Source: Perkinsus olseni
Taxonomy: Eukaryota; Perkinsozoa; Perkinsida
Assembly: GCA_013115125.1 (NCBI GenBank)
Contig: JABANN010000095.1
Location: 1-64,000 of the forward strand
DNA length: 64,000 bases
Direction: 5' to 3'
Each line of letters starts with the position of its first letter. Positions within the stretch are counted from its first letter, which is position 1. A program made the position numbers and the translations under genes. Below are positions 46,126-62,403 of this stretch, one piece after another. Below the pieces are notes generated by a model, which was given only the letters and a program-made list of their open reading frames with translations, was not told the DNA's origin and ran no database searches.

Positions 46126-47790
46126 CTATTTCTTAGCAACAGCTTGGCCGCCTGACGTTCCCAAGCCCATCATGGTCTTCCAAGCATCGTAGATGTACCA
46201 CTGAAGGCCAGTCAAAGTACCGATCATGATGATACGGGTACCTGGCCAAACAACACAATGACTGCGATGAATGGAACGTATCATAGGTCCAAGCTGGGAA
46301 GATACAGAAAAGCTCGACCTTTTTCGTTTCGATCTGCGCAAAGAATTGTCACGTCACCCCAGGCTACCCAGTCCCTTCATAAAGAGATTCTTCAAGCCTT
46401 GCTCGGACGCCATCTGACCGAAGCTCTTCCCTTGGTTCCCAACCTTGCCTGCCAACACACGACCTATCCTCACCAACTCCCTCCCCCTCCCTACCCATCT
46501 GAGACACAAGGTTGTCCGCCGGCTGGGACACGATGGCACAGAAAACACCGGCGATGTAACCCGAGGCGAAGGTGATGCCGAGCTGTGTGCCCTTAGAGTA
46601 AGAGTCTCTAGGGTTCGTGAAAACGTGTCTGTAGAACTTCTCAACACAGTACTCGAACCCGACGAACTTGGCGACTGTGTACCTGACATCCACCGCTGCC
46701 TGGCAGGAACGGGACGTTAGCGACTCCTCGAGAGAGACGACACCGAGAGAGGATACTGCTTTCCGCGCTACCCCACACTGGGTGGCGGAGCCGGTCGCGC
46801 GCACGGAGGAAGAAAAAAGACGATTGGAAAAGAGAATCTTGATACTACGATGGTAACTCATAGGTTAACCTATCGCCTAAAGATACCCCTGATAACAAAG
46901 AATGAAGACTTACGGTATCTGTCTCGACCACAGCGGCACAACACTTCCGAAGGGGAATCTCGTCTCCGCCCTAGTAGCGTTCATTTGCTGCAGTGCCGCG
47001 CCAAAACTGGTCGGGAAAGTGCCCGGTGGGGACGTCTGGACCTTCACTTTCACCATCTCCATTGGGCACAGAGCGATGTCGGCGAAGAACTCGGCCGAAG
47101 CGCTGGCACCCGCCCACACGAAAGCTCGGTACCTACGAGAGGGCTGTACCGAGGACAGCGGAGAAAGGAGAGATTTACGCCAGGGGCCACACTGTGGAAC
47201 GACGGGGTAGCAGAAATCAACCCTACACAGGCATCCCAACAATTTATGATACTTTCACATGTATAATAGATAATTATCGCAACAGCAGCCGTCCTCATCC
47301 GAGCTCACTTGGTAGCGTTCTGTTCTCCGAGCATGTTGGCGTAGAGATCCTTGAAGACCTCATTCAGGCCGAACTTGAACATGCCCTGGAAGTGGTACCC
47401 AATACAAGTAGGCTCCCAACCCTTGATCAGCATCCTGGCACCTGATCACAAAAATCGCAATAAAAACACGCTTCGCTCCGCCAGAGACTCTCCACCGCGA
47501 CTCACCTTCCTCCGCTGCGATGGTGCGAACACCAGAGATCAGGCTACGATACTTGGAAGGATTAACCTGAGGCCCTCGAAAGTTGGGAAAAAGTTGGTAT
47601 GAACCCTGCACGCATGCGCAAGACTCACCTGCATGTTGCACTTGACCACATCAAGAGGAGTAACGGCAGTGTGGGTGAGTCCGCAGGCCAGGGCCCCTCC
47701 AGCCAGGCACTTGGCATAGTAAGAGTTGGTATGGGGTATTGCGGGGTTGGCAAAACGAGCATCCCAACCCTTCTGAGCGGCAGCTGGCAT
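46126..47790 (-). CDS. Mitochondrial phosphate carrier (SLC25A3 type)
   Basis: Inner-membrane carrier that imports phosphate with protons for ATP synthesis. Seven exons: 47629-47790, 47506-47566, 47309-47441, 46914-47132, 46495-46682, 46368-46448, 46126-46241; the sum is 960 nt (319 residues), the family's usual size. The first repeat has TPLDVVKCNMQ after the helix CLAGGALACGLTHTAV; the second ALCPMEMVKVKVQTSPP; the third SQPADNLVSQMG, each the PxD/ExxK/R-type carrier signature. The phosphate-carrier C-terminus IIMIGTLTGLQWYIYDAWK is present. Intron lengths are 62, 64, 176, 231, 46 and 126 nt. Intron 1 contains a motif (CATACCAACTTTTTCCCAAC) related to the second intron family. Confidence 0.95.
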
Positions 47791-48696
47791 ACCGAGTGTC
47801 GGGAAAGGGTAGAAAAATGGTAAGCTTGGGAGCAAAGAACGAATTCGGTTTGTGCAACCCGAGGCCGTCAAGTCGCTACGAAGGCCCTCAGAGGGTCATT
47901 CTGGAGACTTCATTCTACTCGCCCGATATGGTGGGTTGCACGAGTCACAGCTACTATAAGAAAGCACAATCGTTGCTCATTCAGAGGTAACACAACGCCA
48001 GAGACAAAAGCGCGCGCCCGATAGTGAAACAACGGGGTTGGCTCGATTTTCACTCCTTGAATGCGATCCCAGAATGTATTCTGAAATTCAGAATTAACTC
48101 TCTCAACAACCCGACCATGGTTGAATTCTCACACTGAGCGACTCTCGGAACTAGGTGGGATTCCAAACGGCCTAACGAGTGACGGGGGAAGGTACGAAAA
48201 TGATGAGTTTGGAAGCGAGAGATGAAGCCCGAACCAGCCAGTCGAACAGCGGGCCCGCATGCAGGCCATTAGAAAACACTAAGTCTCAAACGCTAAATCC
48301 GTCGCTCAAAATCGATTCAGAAATTGATTTTCACACGTAGAATTCGATCCTGGGTTCAACAATCGGTCAATCAAAAATCCCCCACAATGAATGTGCAAGC
48401 ATAGCAACCGATCCGGCAGAAGCGCGCGCCCAACGATGGAGCCACCACCACCACCCCTGGCTGTGCCTGGGAAAGCTTTCTCAAGACACAACTTATCGGC
48501 AGACCTCTACTCCTACACCCTCCTCCCTCCTATTCCCTTCGAGACCGACCAATGGGACGGCGTCGAGCGAGCACTCCGATGATTAGATGAGCGCAACAGC
48601 ACTGTAGACAACAGAGAAAACCGTTTACACGCGCCGAAGATGAGGAAAGAGCAATTGTACACGATGACGGGTATACGTTCTGATGTGCTGCCGCCC
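47791..48696. promoter_or_regulatory. Phosphate carrier upstream region with repeated GC motif
   Basis: Contains AGCGCGCGCCC at about 48008 and 48421 (minus strand GGGCGCGCGCT), about 220 and 630 bases upstream of the carrier start. The same word lies ~320 bases upstream of PRP8. Also holds AATTGATTTTCACACG near 48320, resembling a word in a CDC5L intron. Regulatory role is only suggested. Confidence 0.3.
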
Positions 48697-53457
<4,761 letters not shown>

Positions 53458-54823
53458 ATGACCACATCTCTATTTCAGAGTAAGTTTTCTTTCGCTGTCA
53501 ATCCAATGCAAACGGTCGCTGCTGTCGCGCTACTCGAAGCTTGGCTTCATATCTGTCGTGAATGCTCGACACTCCTGCCGAATGCCCTGGCTAAAACGGT
53601 CACCATGCCTGTCGAGGATGGGTTCGTCACTGTTGAGATAGACGGGCAAGAAGTAGAGCTACTATTGGATACTGGCTTTTACGGCATGTCTGTCATGGAC
53701 GGCAGATGGTATAAGCGAAAGTATGGCAGAGAAGCGTGCGATCGGTGGGGTTCGGGCTGCTACTTCTGCACGAAGAAGGCGCCTTGTAAGTTCAAGAATG
53801 CAAAAGAAAAGATAACTGAGACCTTCGTGGACAACTCTTCCATCGAGAGCCTACCACGCGACGGCGCCCTGCTCGTGCATGGCCATGGACTTGTCGACGT
53901 CAATTTCATGGTCTCGAGACACACAGTCTGGACTGACAAAGGAACTATGCGGTGGGGCTATTTCGGTATCTCGAGGTCTCCACCAGATGTCGACTACATA
54001 TGAGAGTTTACTCGACACTTTATTTCGGGAAAATGTGGTAGGACGACTTTCGTATACTCTTCGGACTAATACCAGCCAGGATGCCAACTTCATATCGGGG
54101 AACCTCACATTAGGAGAAACGATAAACGAGTCTGAGGCGGGCCAATATATATACACAAAGTTTGTCTTCTCCCCGAGCCATCACCGAGCATTGACCGCTG
54201 TGTTCGTGTACTCGTTGGGGCTGTTTGATGAGGCGGGGAATCTGAAGTCGAAGGAAGGGCTCACTCACCGAGGTCCAGGCTCATACTTGGCAATCGTGGA
54301 TACGGGGACAAATGGTTTATACCTGCCTAGGCTGAATTTGGTGGAGGACATGTTGAGGAGCCTTCAAGTAAAACTCAGGCGGAAAGGCTACAGCAAAGAA
54401 CGAATATCCCAGTTGTGGAGAAGGGACAGAAACGGCTTCCTTCACGTTAAGGTAGAAGCTGTCTCCTTCTTGCCCGTGCTAGGGCTTGCAATTACCGAGG
54501 GACCCGGGGCTCTAGTTGTGAAGATACGTCCAAAACATTACTGTGTCAAGCTTGTAGATGGGTAAGTTGTGGTCAACGTGCAGTACCATGCCAATGCTGT
54601 CCTGGGTACACCATTCTTCACGGCTCACACTGTTCATGTCGATTATACCGACCAATGGTCGGTTGCAGCTGGGAATCCCAGCTGCTGCTGCAGATCGCCG
54701 GTTGCCGAAGCAGCTTCCACGCAGCCGATGCCCACTCCTCGTTCCAATAATAATGTGAATGGAAGGCCGCGCGCAGGGGTTTGTCCGGCTCACTCCACAA
54801 ACGCAAAACACGTCGTTCGATAG
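53458..54823 (+). pseudogene. Pepsin-like (A1) aspartic protease with frameshift and stop
   Basis: Two-lobed aspartic protease. The first catalytic block is VELLLDTGFYGMSVMDG (about 53665), the second SYLAIVDTGTNGLYLP (about 54280-54325), and the C-terminal AVLGTPFFTAHTVHVDYTD (about 54600-54650) is the usual end of the second lobe. An ATG at 53506 gives a signal-like start (MQTVAAVALLEAW). The frame carrying WGYFGISRSPPDVDY ends at TGA 54001-54003, while homology resumes in the next frame at TTYESLLDTLFREN, a one-base shift. A second break is TAA at 54563-54565 (VDG-stop-VVVNVQYHANAVLG) in the same frame. No GT-AG intron of normal size repairs either break. The gene is probably inactive, or the assembly contains errors. 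Confidence 0.72.
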
Positions 54824-54899
54824 GTGGGGGTTCTTCCGTCGAACAACGAACATCAGAAGGACAACATGACACCCATGAACTGCCGTGGAGCTCCTTCGA

Positions 54900-57800
54900 C
54901 GAGAAATCCCCCCTGTACTGGAGAGGTCCCTTGCTATCGCTCCGGTCTATGTCGTCAAACGAGCACATTCAGGCCGTCCTGGCTGACGCTGCGGATAACC
55001 TTCAGGCCAAGGACAGTAGAGTCGGTAGCTGCTAAGGCGTGGAGACACTCAGCCGAGTCGTCCTCACCAACCGAGACTATTCGATCGCCTATCATGAGCT
55101 GAAATGAATATCCGTCCTATATCGAATGCTCGGGCCACCAGACGGACCTCACTGCTGCCACTATTGGAGATTCCCGTCACGACGCCGGTAGAGCCCTCGA
55201 AAGATACGCCCCATGGGTCTTCTGCTGCTTTCCGTGTTACAACTACTGGGACCAGGACCGGCGTTGGGGATCCTGCAGGGACAGTGATTTCCGGCAGTCT
55301 CAGGCTCAACGCTTGTCCTACCCAACAGGAGCGATGGAACCTTTCCCGGTCCGCTCCGAATGACGACTAGGTCCACACCCTCGGCCGCAGAATTCATGAG
55401 AGCTCGCAACACCCCTTCGAAGTTCCAATCGAATGCATCTCCTGAGGAGCAGCTGCCTGGGGATCAAATCCCTCCATTTCTCACCATGATTGACCTTGGC
55501 TGCCATGACTTCGTCCCCCTCCCTGATCTCGTCACTCCCCCACGCCGGTGACCCTCCGACCACGCCAGCGACGACCGCAGCGGCGTTGCCAGAGTTGGAG
55601 AGCGGCAGGCCCCAGCGGATGTCTGTGCTCTCACGAGCCAGGGTGATGTGGACCTGCAGACCTCCCGCGTCGGAGTGGCGCCCTCGAATGATGACTTACC
55701 GGCCGGTCAGCTGCAGCAGAGTAGAGCTGTAGGAGCAGCTCCCGAGCTGCAGATCTCGATGTGATATCGGGCCTACGAGCTCACCAGCAGTGTTGGAGCA
55801 TATCGACACTACAGCTCACCCAATGGTATCTTGGCCCTGCTGACATGCTCGAGCATAGCCTGTCCTGAGGAGCTCCCTCTCCACTATTCGCGGGTCGTCC
55901 TCCACCACCGTCGGCTGATCAGCTCCCCCGCCATCAGTGACGCGACTGTCCAGCTCCTCCTGCTCAGGCGATGTTGTGTCCTCAACTTCTCCAACCTCAT
56001 CCATCCGCTCCCGCATCGCAGGCTTCTCCACATCTGCTTGTGAATCCTCGTTGGCACGTTCATCAGCCCTCTCCAATTCGATGAGGTTCTCATGCCGCCC
56101 CACGACTCGAGAGCTCGGAAGCATCTTAGGAATCGGCGGCAGCAAAGGCGGCGGCCTAGACAGTGCTCTCGGTCGCCGTTCGATCGCTTCTGCAGCAACT
56201 CCGTCAACACAGCGGACCTGAACGCATCGACATCAGATACCATTACTCAAGCAATGGCTTCTCTCACCAGCTGCACAGTTATTGTCCTCGGTCCGGCAGC
56301 CCGCAGCTCCGCCGCTATCTCCCTCATGGCACTGCCTGAGACAACAGACGTAGCGGCGATCAGGTGGAGGACAGCACCCACCGCTGCCATTCACTGAGAC
56401 CAGACAGTCGCCGACACACAGAGGCGGTACTGCCGACAATGACGGGCCCGACAACTTCTTCACCTGAGATCATCGTGGAGGAGCTCAAAACCGAAGAGAC
56501 CAAACTCTCGCTACCCCTACCAGGCGATCAGGGGATAGGGTGATACCCCAGAAGTCCTGTTTGGGCTCTCTCGAGATGGTCGCAGTGTAGATTTGCACCT
56601 GCACTTCCAAGTACTGCTCCGACGGGGGTGGGCCGACGTCATACTTGTGCGTTCCTCCTCACGAGCACCAAGCGAGCAGCTGTTGCAGTAGAAAGGTTGA
56701 AGAGCAGAGAGGCGCCCGCCTGGCCATTCGCCGACTGGACCTTCGCCAAACGACACCGTGATGGAGGCGACGGCAGGGCACGAGACACTCACAACGTCAT
56801 CTTCGCGCATGCCACTCCTCGATACTCGTTCCTCGTCGATAGCGGTGACCTTCAGACTAGTCGGATCGACTTGGAACCCCCAGGGGTGCATCAGGCTCCG
56901 GCGGAAAACGCTGACCTCGAACCTCCACGGCATGGACTCAACCGGTCCCTGAAGGGGGGGGGGGTCCGCAGCTGGACTAAAGTAACAGGAAAGTACATTT
57001 TCTAGTAGCCGAGGAGAGATGGATCTGCCGCTCGGCTCAGTCGCTCCATCATCATCACCGCTGCCGTCTGCAAGACTTGAAGCTACACGAGTTGGCGAAG
57101 TTGTGGTATTACTTTTCGGCCGAACCAAGACGTGCGTTATCTCACCAGCCCTGTGTGAAGTGGAAATAACGTGGCACCTAGTACCATAAATTACGCAACT
57201 CCTCTGGAGGAATCGACAGCAGCAGCAGCTCACCCAGGCTCGACCTTTCGCTGCTGACTAGCCGTCCTATTGTATGCGCAAACAGTTCCACCATGCTTGA
57301 CAAGGGTGACGACACCATCAACGAGCGCCATGCTGCCAGCTTCAACCTCGGATACCGTGAGGGTGAAGGGCGTAAGCCTGAGTCAGCGAAGCGTCGACAA
57401 CCTTGTCTGGCCGGCGCCTCAGTCACCCGGCATTCTTAACGAAAGTTAACTGGATGTCCATCTCTCCGGTCAAGGCTGCGGTGATCGCCTCGGGCTCGGT
57501 GTTCCCATTACACGCTAGGAGCCTCGAGAAAGCCTCTGAGGGAACAGTGAAGCCCGACGCTGTAGTTGGGCTCCTTACCAACTCCCGAGGCCGCCGCGAT
57601 CGACCCGCTGACGACATCCTTCACCACCCGACAGCCGTAGGCCGAGTAAAGGTGGTCATCCCAAGTAAACCCCCACCTGTCGAGAGTGCCTGTCGAACAG
57701 ATATCTCTTCGGCCACTCGGACGGACTCCGGTCATCCAACTCGCTGAGTTGCATCGTCGAGAAAGTCCTTACTTTCCCTATGTAGGAAGAGAGTATTGGT

Positions 57801-60750
57801 CGCCGGGCCGTACGTAAGTCCACTGCAGCCGCAGGACTCTCGGCCTTCCACCCTCGATGGTCCCTCGGGTCTGGAGGAGAGGAAACCATCGGCCATCAGG
57901 TACGTCAGGGGTGCTCTGTATTCCGCTCATGTTTGGCAGCCTCGTCCGGATGCACCCGCCTGCCTCTCACCTCGGATTATCGCTCGTTGAGAGGCTGTTG
58001 ACTTCCCCACCCGGACCCCCGCGGGAGGCCGGTCGGGTAATACCAAGCTGAATCGAGGAGGTCGCCACCTTCAGTAGTGATAGAACCCCAGCTACCTTTA
58101 GTGGCCTCCGGCTCCGTAACATCAGAATGATGTGCGCCTGCATGGTGCAGTCCACGGGCATATCTAAGCGCACAGCGAAGAAATGGCAAGCGGACGGTCG
58201 AAGCTTACCAGATATAGAATCTAAAATATCCCCCGGTCGCATTCCCATCCTCCTTGACGCTGTTTCAAACTCCACTCGCTGCACTCGAACCCGGTCATCG
58301 CAGTGGCTCCAGTCGAACGTCGCTCCAATACCTGCAGCCTTGCATGACCTCCTCCCGAATGGCTTCGCTTGTCATCACCAGTGGAAGACCTATCAGGAGG
58401 CTCAGTCAGTCTCATCCACAGCTGCTGCCCTTCGCCGCCGCCGCCCCACGATCTGGCTTTTGACGTCACTACCGACTTGGCAGGAGCCAGCGGCCCGCCA
58501 ACAGCGGAGGGGGGGCTGCTGGGGTCTACAACACAGGAAGGTTCAGCGCGGAGATCCTAGAAATATCAAGTTAAGATGATGAGTAATACGAAAGACGATG
58601 CGTTTGGGTTCAACCCTCGGTCCTTCCATGAGCCACTGCTTTCATCGGTACTAGAGCCCCCAGGCGTTTAACGATCCTTTCTACGAGCACTACTAGGGGT
58701 TGCAATAGCTGTGGAAAGGCGCTAGCGTCTCTCGCCCGGAAGACATCATATGATAGCTACACGCCATCGCCATGTAGCGGTGCCGCGCTAACACAGTTAC
58801 ACTGGAGCCCCGTACTGACAGTCAGCATCGGCCGCTCTGTCGCTCCTGCTCCTTTGATCAGCTGAAAACGATAGCGGAATGAAGAAGGTTTCGGCGGCGT
58901 TGAGGTCACGATCGTTCCCACCATATTTCTTCTTCTTCTTCTTCCGCTCTTTCTCTCTACGTCGCTCCTCGCTTGCCTTCTCAAAAGCCTCGACAGCCTG
59001 AGTTCAAACGGATGCGACGAACACAAGGCCTGTGCTTGGACGCTGAGAATCCTATCTCGCAGCTCGGTCACGATACGAATAGCACCGAGAGATCGCGCCG
59101 GCCTCTCAGCTGACCTCGAGCTCCTTTCTTTCCATCTCCCTCATCTTCATGTAGTGTGCGTGTAGAAGCCTTTTCAAATGGCTGACTTGAGGGTCTCCAG
59201 CTTGGTAGCCAGGCTGACACGACGCACGATGCCGCCAAAATTCAAACTGCCCCAAGACCAGAGCCAATCACAAATACGGAGCGAGCGGTAGTCTCTATCG
59301 AGAGCGGTCACTCAGGACCATGAAGGCCACCCGACTTGACCCACCTTCGACAAGCACTGCACGATAGTCCTGATGGGGCTTGTCACCCCTGGCACTATCG
59401 AGTCAACCTGAGGAGAGGCTGGCCACCCAGAGAGGAGGGAGTTCTAGCCTCACCGTGAAGGCTTCCTCAGGGTCCTCCTCGGGCGCCGGTCGTGGTGACA
59501 CCTTATCGCATCGCAGTACTTCCTCGAAGAGCAGCTGGTCGTCGATACCTGCCAAGCCAACCATAATAATCACCATTAGACGTACTGATCACTATCGGGA
59601 CAGAAGTGTGTGATCACTGACTCATGAGTAAGTGCATAGAGAGAACTGTCCGAGACCATTGGGAACTCCAAGGACCCGATCGACTAGTGCAACTCCCTAT
59701 TTGGGAGTTCTAGTAGCCAGTCGAGTGCTCAGTCCTGCCGAGTCTCACGCAGTGGCAGCCATAGGTCGGTCCTGGTTCTTATCCACCCATCATCAACGTC
59801 AGCGGCCTCCACGATCTGCCCTCCACGGACGCCTTCCGAGCACTCTGAAGGACCTCGCGGATCGCCAAACGCTCGACTGACTGCCGCCCTACTGTCATCG
59901 ATATTCGGTGAGCTTCTAAAGGCAACTCCATCACGAACAAGACATACGAATTTCCTATTTCCCACAGAAGCACTCTGCGGCTGATCCTCCCCCACAGTCT
60001 TCGTTTCACCCATCGCCACACCTCCGGACGAGAAACCGTGGCTGCTACCACTGAACCACGGTGGTTCCGTGGGCCAAGCGCTTCGTCTGAGGAAGTCGAC
60101 ACTGGCAACCATCAGCTGATGCAAGGCTCCCACTTCTTCTTTTTTCGACCCTTCAGTGCTTCTGTCCTTCTGATAAATAGGTCGAGGTAAACTGGAGCAC
60201 TCTCGTCCGAGAAGGTGGTCCACCAACCAGCTGGCTTCCCTTCACTTCCCACAGGAACCATGAAGGCCTGAAGGCGGCCCTCGCGAGCTGGCCCTCATCA
60301 CAACACGCACACCCTACCGCAACACACGCCTGGTAATATTTCCTGCATGGCAAGCCAAGAACGGTGGCATCAGTTCCGCTGTAGGCAGCCGCGGCGTCGC
60401 CGGAAACTCGCCCAGTTCGAGCGTCGATGCACCTCCAGGATCCACCTAGGCCAGAAACTGTGACCACAGCGGTTCAGCGTGATGACCTTCTTGCTTCACA
60501 CACAAGGCGTAGGCCCGAGGCTTCAAAGTCGAGAAAGGCGGCGATGACGATACGGACTCGCTCCAGCTCGCGCAGGTATCTTGGAGCCCGACTGGACAGT
60601 TCCACTCCCTCCCGCTGGCCCATTGAATGTGAAGAGTGCCTCGTACGGGCTGTACCTGTCGCTATGGTGTGCGTGCCATACCACACCATTCCCATCTCAC
60701 AACAGGGGGTCGGGGTCTCGGCAGTGGTAAACACCCAGGCGTAGGTCCCC
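54900..60750 (-). CDS. Long multi-exon protein with PDZ-like repeats and SH3-like segment
   Basis: Fragments on the minus strand form one likely gene; joins are mostly unresolved. From the 5' side: 59746-59953 reads RKFVCLVRDGVAFRSSPN...QIVEAADVDDGWIRTRT, like an SH3b domain; 58930-59160 is a Lys/Glu-rich coiled segment (AVEAFEKASEERRREKERKK). Then come several PDZ-like units sharing a V-x-x-x-R...WG motif: RWGFTWDDHLYSAYGCRVV (about 57600-57680), FEVSVFRRSLMHPWGFQVD (about 56855-56950), VHITLARESTDIRWGLPLSN (about 55590-55660, then VGGSPAWGSDEIREGDEV), VVVTRKAAEDPWGVSFEG (about 55180-55250). A carboxylate-loop-end like segment, SGSAMREIAAELRAAGPRTI, is near 56310-56370. An acidic linker (55816-56145) separates units. 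A scaffold role is inferred. It could be two genes. Confidence 0.5.
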
Positions 60751-61551
60751 GTTCAACCCGTATATCATCGTTGAGCGCAACTGCGGGTGCCATGGTCTGC
60801 TATGCTGTAAATATCAAGTAACGCAACCCCTGACCACAGAAGTTGGGCGAAATGTGGTATCACCGCTACCGGCCACGAGGACAGGCAAAGCCCGAGCTAA
60901 TTGACCACAAAAGACTCCCTGTGTCTCTCATACAAGATTCGACCACTTCGTGATTCATGCAGATCGGCGTCCCTCAACGCCATCCTCAAGCACCGACTAG
61001 CCCACATAATACACCCCGAGGTGCTTGCTCGCTGGTGTGATATCTACCCCTCCAATTTCACACGAACGTCCTAACCATGTACCGCGGGGAAAGCGGGAAG
61101 GACTTTACTAAGTGGACGGCTCCAGGTTTCACACTGACGGTGTTGTGCGAAGAATTTCTAGTGCCCGGGACTCGAAATTTTCATTGGTCGCGTTTGAGAT
61201 GGAATTTAAGTCTTCACTGCATCACCATCAGATCGGCCATGAAAGATTTACTGTGAGAAATTTTCACTGGAAAACCACAAATTGATTTTCCTCATCCCAT
61301 CTCGCGCGCCTCCATGAACACATTGGCATGATCATGGCAATCACCGCCACCGCTCGCCCGTGACCGGTCGCGTCACCCCCGGCGCGGTGACGCCGGATCC
61401 TTCAATGAACGTCGTTTACTGCTCCTTACCTTGATGTCACAATCGCGCTCCATGTCTCCATTTAGTCGGCCAAATCCCGACAGCTTCTGCCGATGCACCT
61501 CTCATTAATGTCAGCTCTGACAAAGGCTTTTCAATCAAACCTTTCCTTCCA
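60751..61551. other. Upstream region of the secreted-protein gene
   Basis: Contains GTTGGGCGAAATGTGGTATC near 60845 (complement resembles the second intron motif) and the first copy of a ~190-bp repeat (60895-61083). No coding frame supported. Confidence 0.5.
60895..61083 (+). repeat. ~190-bp direct repeat, copy 1
   Basis: Starts AGCTAATTGACCACAAAAGA and ends near CACACGAACGTCCTAACCAT; matches 63786-63966 in the same orientation with clear but imperfect similarity, the first ~22 bases identical. Lies ~470-660 bases upstream of the gene at 61552. Confidence 0.85.
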
Positions 61552-62403
61552 ATGAGCACCTCCATCCCGACTTGCTTGGCAGTCATTCAAGCTGTGCTCA
61601 TCGTCACGACGGCTCTGGAGCCTGGTACGTACATCTACGAGGCAGTAGACTGTACTATAGCCTTCGAAGTGGACGAGAATTTCAACGCTACACTTATCGT
61701 CGAGTCACATTTCAAACCTGGAGCTTCTGGCATGGACTTCTCACTTCCTTTGAGCTTGCCTCCAGTGCCACTGGTGAGCGACGATGGCAATAAAACATAT
61801 TCCTACGACTTGCAAAGGGCGGATCCTCACCTGCCTTCGAGTCACCTGTTCGATATGATCAAGCTTGTTTTTAGTGCTGCCGGGTGGGTCGACATGGATG
61901 ACGACACCTTTCCACCAGCTGGTACTAAGACAGAAGACTTCACTGTTATCACTCACGTGGACCCCAACGCCATTTCCATCAAGTTCCGGGGAGAGCCGAT
62001 CATCCTCATGAAAAATGGGCGAAATGTGGTGGCTGGTAAATACGTATACAAGTCACCTACCCCTCCTAAGTTCAAGTTGGTTTATAAGATACGCCATGAT
62101 GGTGGTGTGAGGATACGAGCTAAATGTGGAAAGCGTGGCACTCCTCGCTTCCACTTCCAGCTGTTCGATCACTTTGGGCCGGGCGACATCTCCAAGTACT
62201 ACACCGTGGAGCCCAAAGTGCTAAAGGCTAGGAGCAAGCAATATGTCTGGGACGATGTATTGGAGTGGGTCTTGCGTGCTTGTCCGGAGAGATCACGCTA
62301 TTTACAGCCCGACGACCTCAAGCGAGTTGTCGTTGCCAATAAGACAACGATTTTTGTGCTATTCCGTGAATCTCGTCTTGGTCTCACCAGAGTCTCCCCG
62401 TAA
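61552..62403 (+). CDS. Secreted protein of a lineage-specific family
   Basis: 283 residues, single exon, ATG at 61552. The N-terminus MSTSIPTCLAVIQAVLIVTTA is a signal peptide. The body has beta-rich alternation (TYIYEAVDCTIAFEVDENFN, KYVYKSPTPPKFKLVYKIR, RIRAKCGKRGTPRFHFQLF) and ends TTIFVLFRESRLGLTRVSP. Three cysteines remain after cleavage, at about residues 39, 188 and 243. The paralog at 32329-33149 shares the signal region, the VYK-x-P-x-x-P and KCG blocks and the RLGLT end, which marks these as the conserved core. I recognise no wider domain. Similar families are typical of host-associated Perkinsus, but a host-facing role is only inference. It is flanked by the ~190-bp direct repeats. 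Confidence 0.85.
   Translation: MSTSIPTCLAVIQAVLIVTTALEPGTYIYEAVDCTIAFEVDENFNATLIVESHFKPGASGMDFSLPLSLPPVPLVSDDGNKTYSYDLQRADPHLPSSHLFDMIKLVFSAAGWVDMDDDTFPPAGTKTEDFTVITHVDPNAISIKFRGEPIILMKNGRNVVAGKYVYKSPTPPKFKLVYKIRHDGGVRIRAKCGKRGTPRFHFQLFDHFGPGDISKYYTVEPKVLKARSKQYVWDDVLEWVLRACPERSRYLQPDDLKRVVVANKTTIFVLFRESRLGLTRVSP

Noticed and set aside
53971-53991. 21-nt GT-AG segment as a mini-intron in the protease
   Set aside because: It is far below the smallest supported intron here and, being a multiple of three, would not repair the frame.
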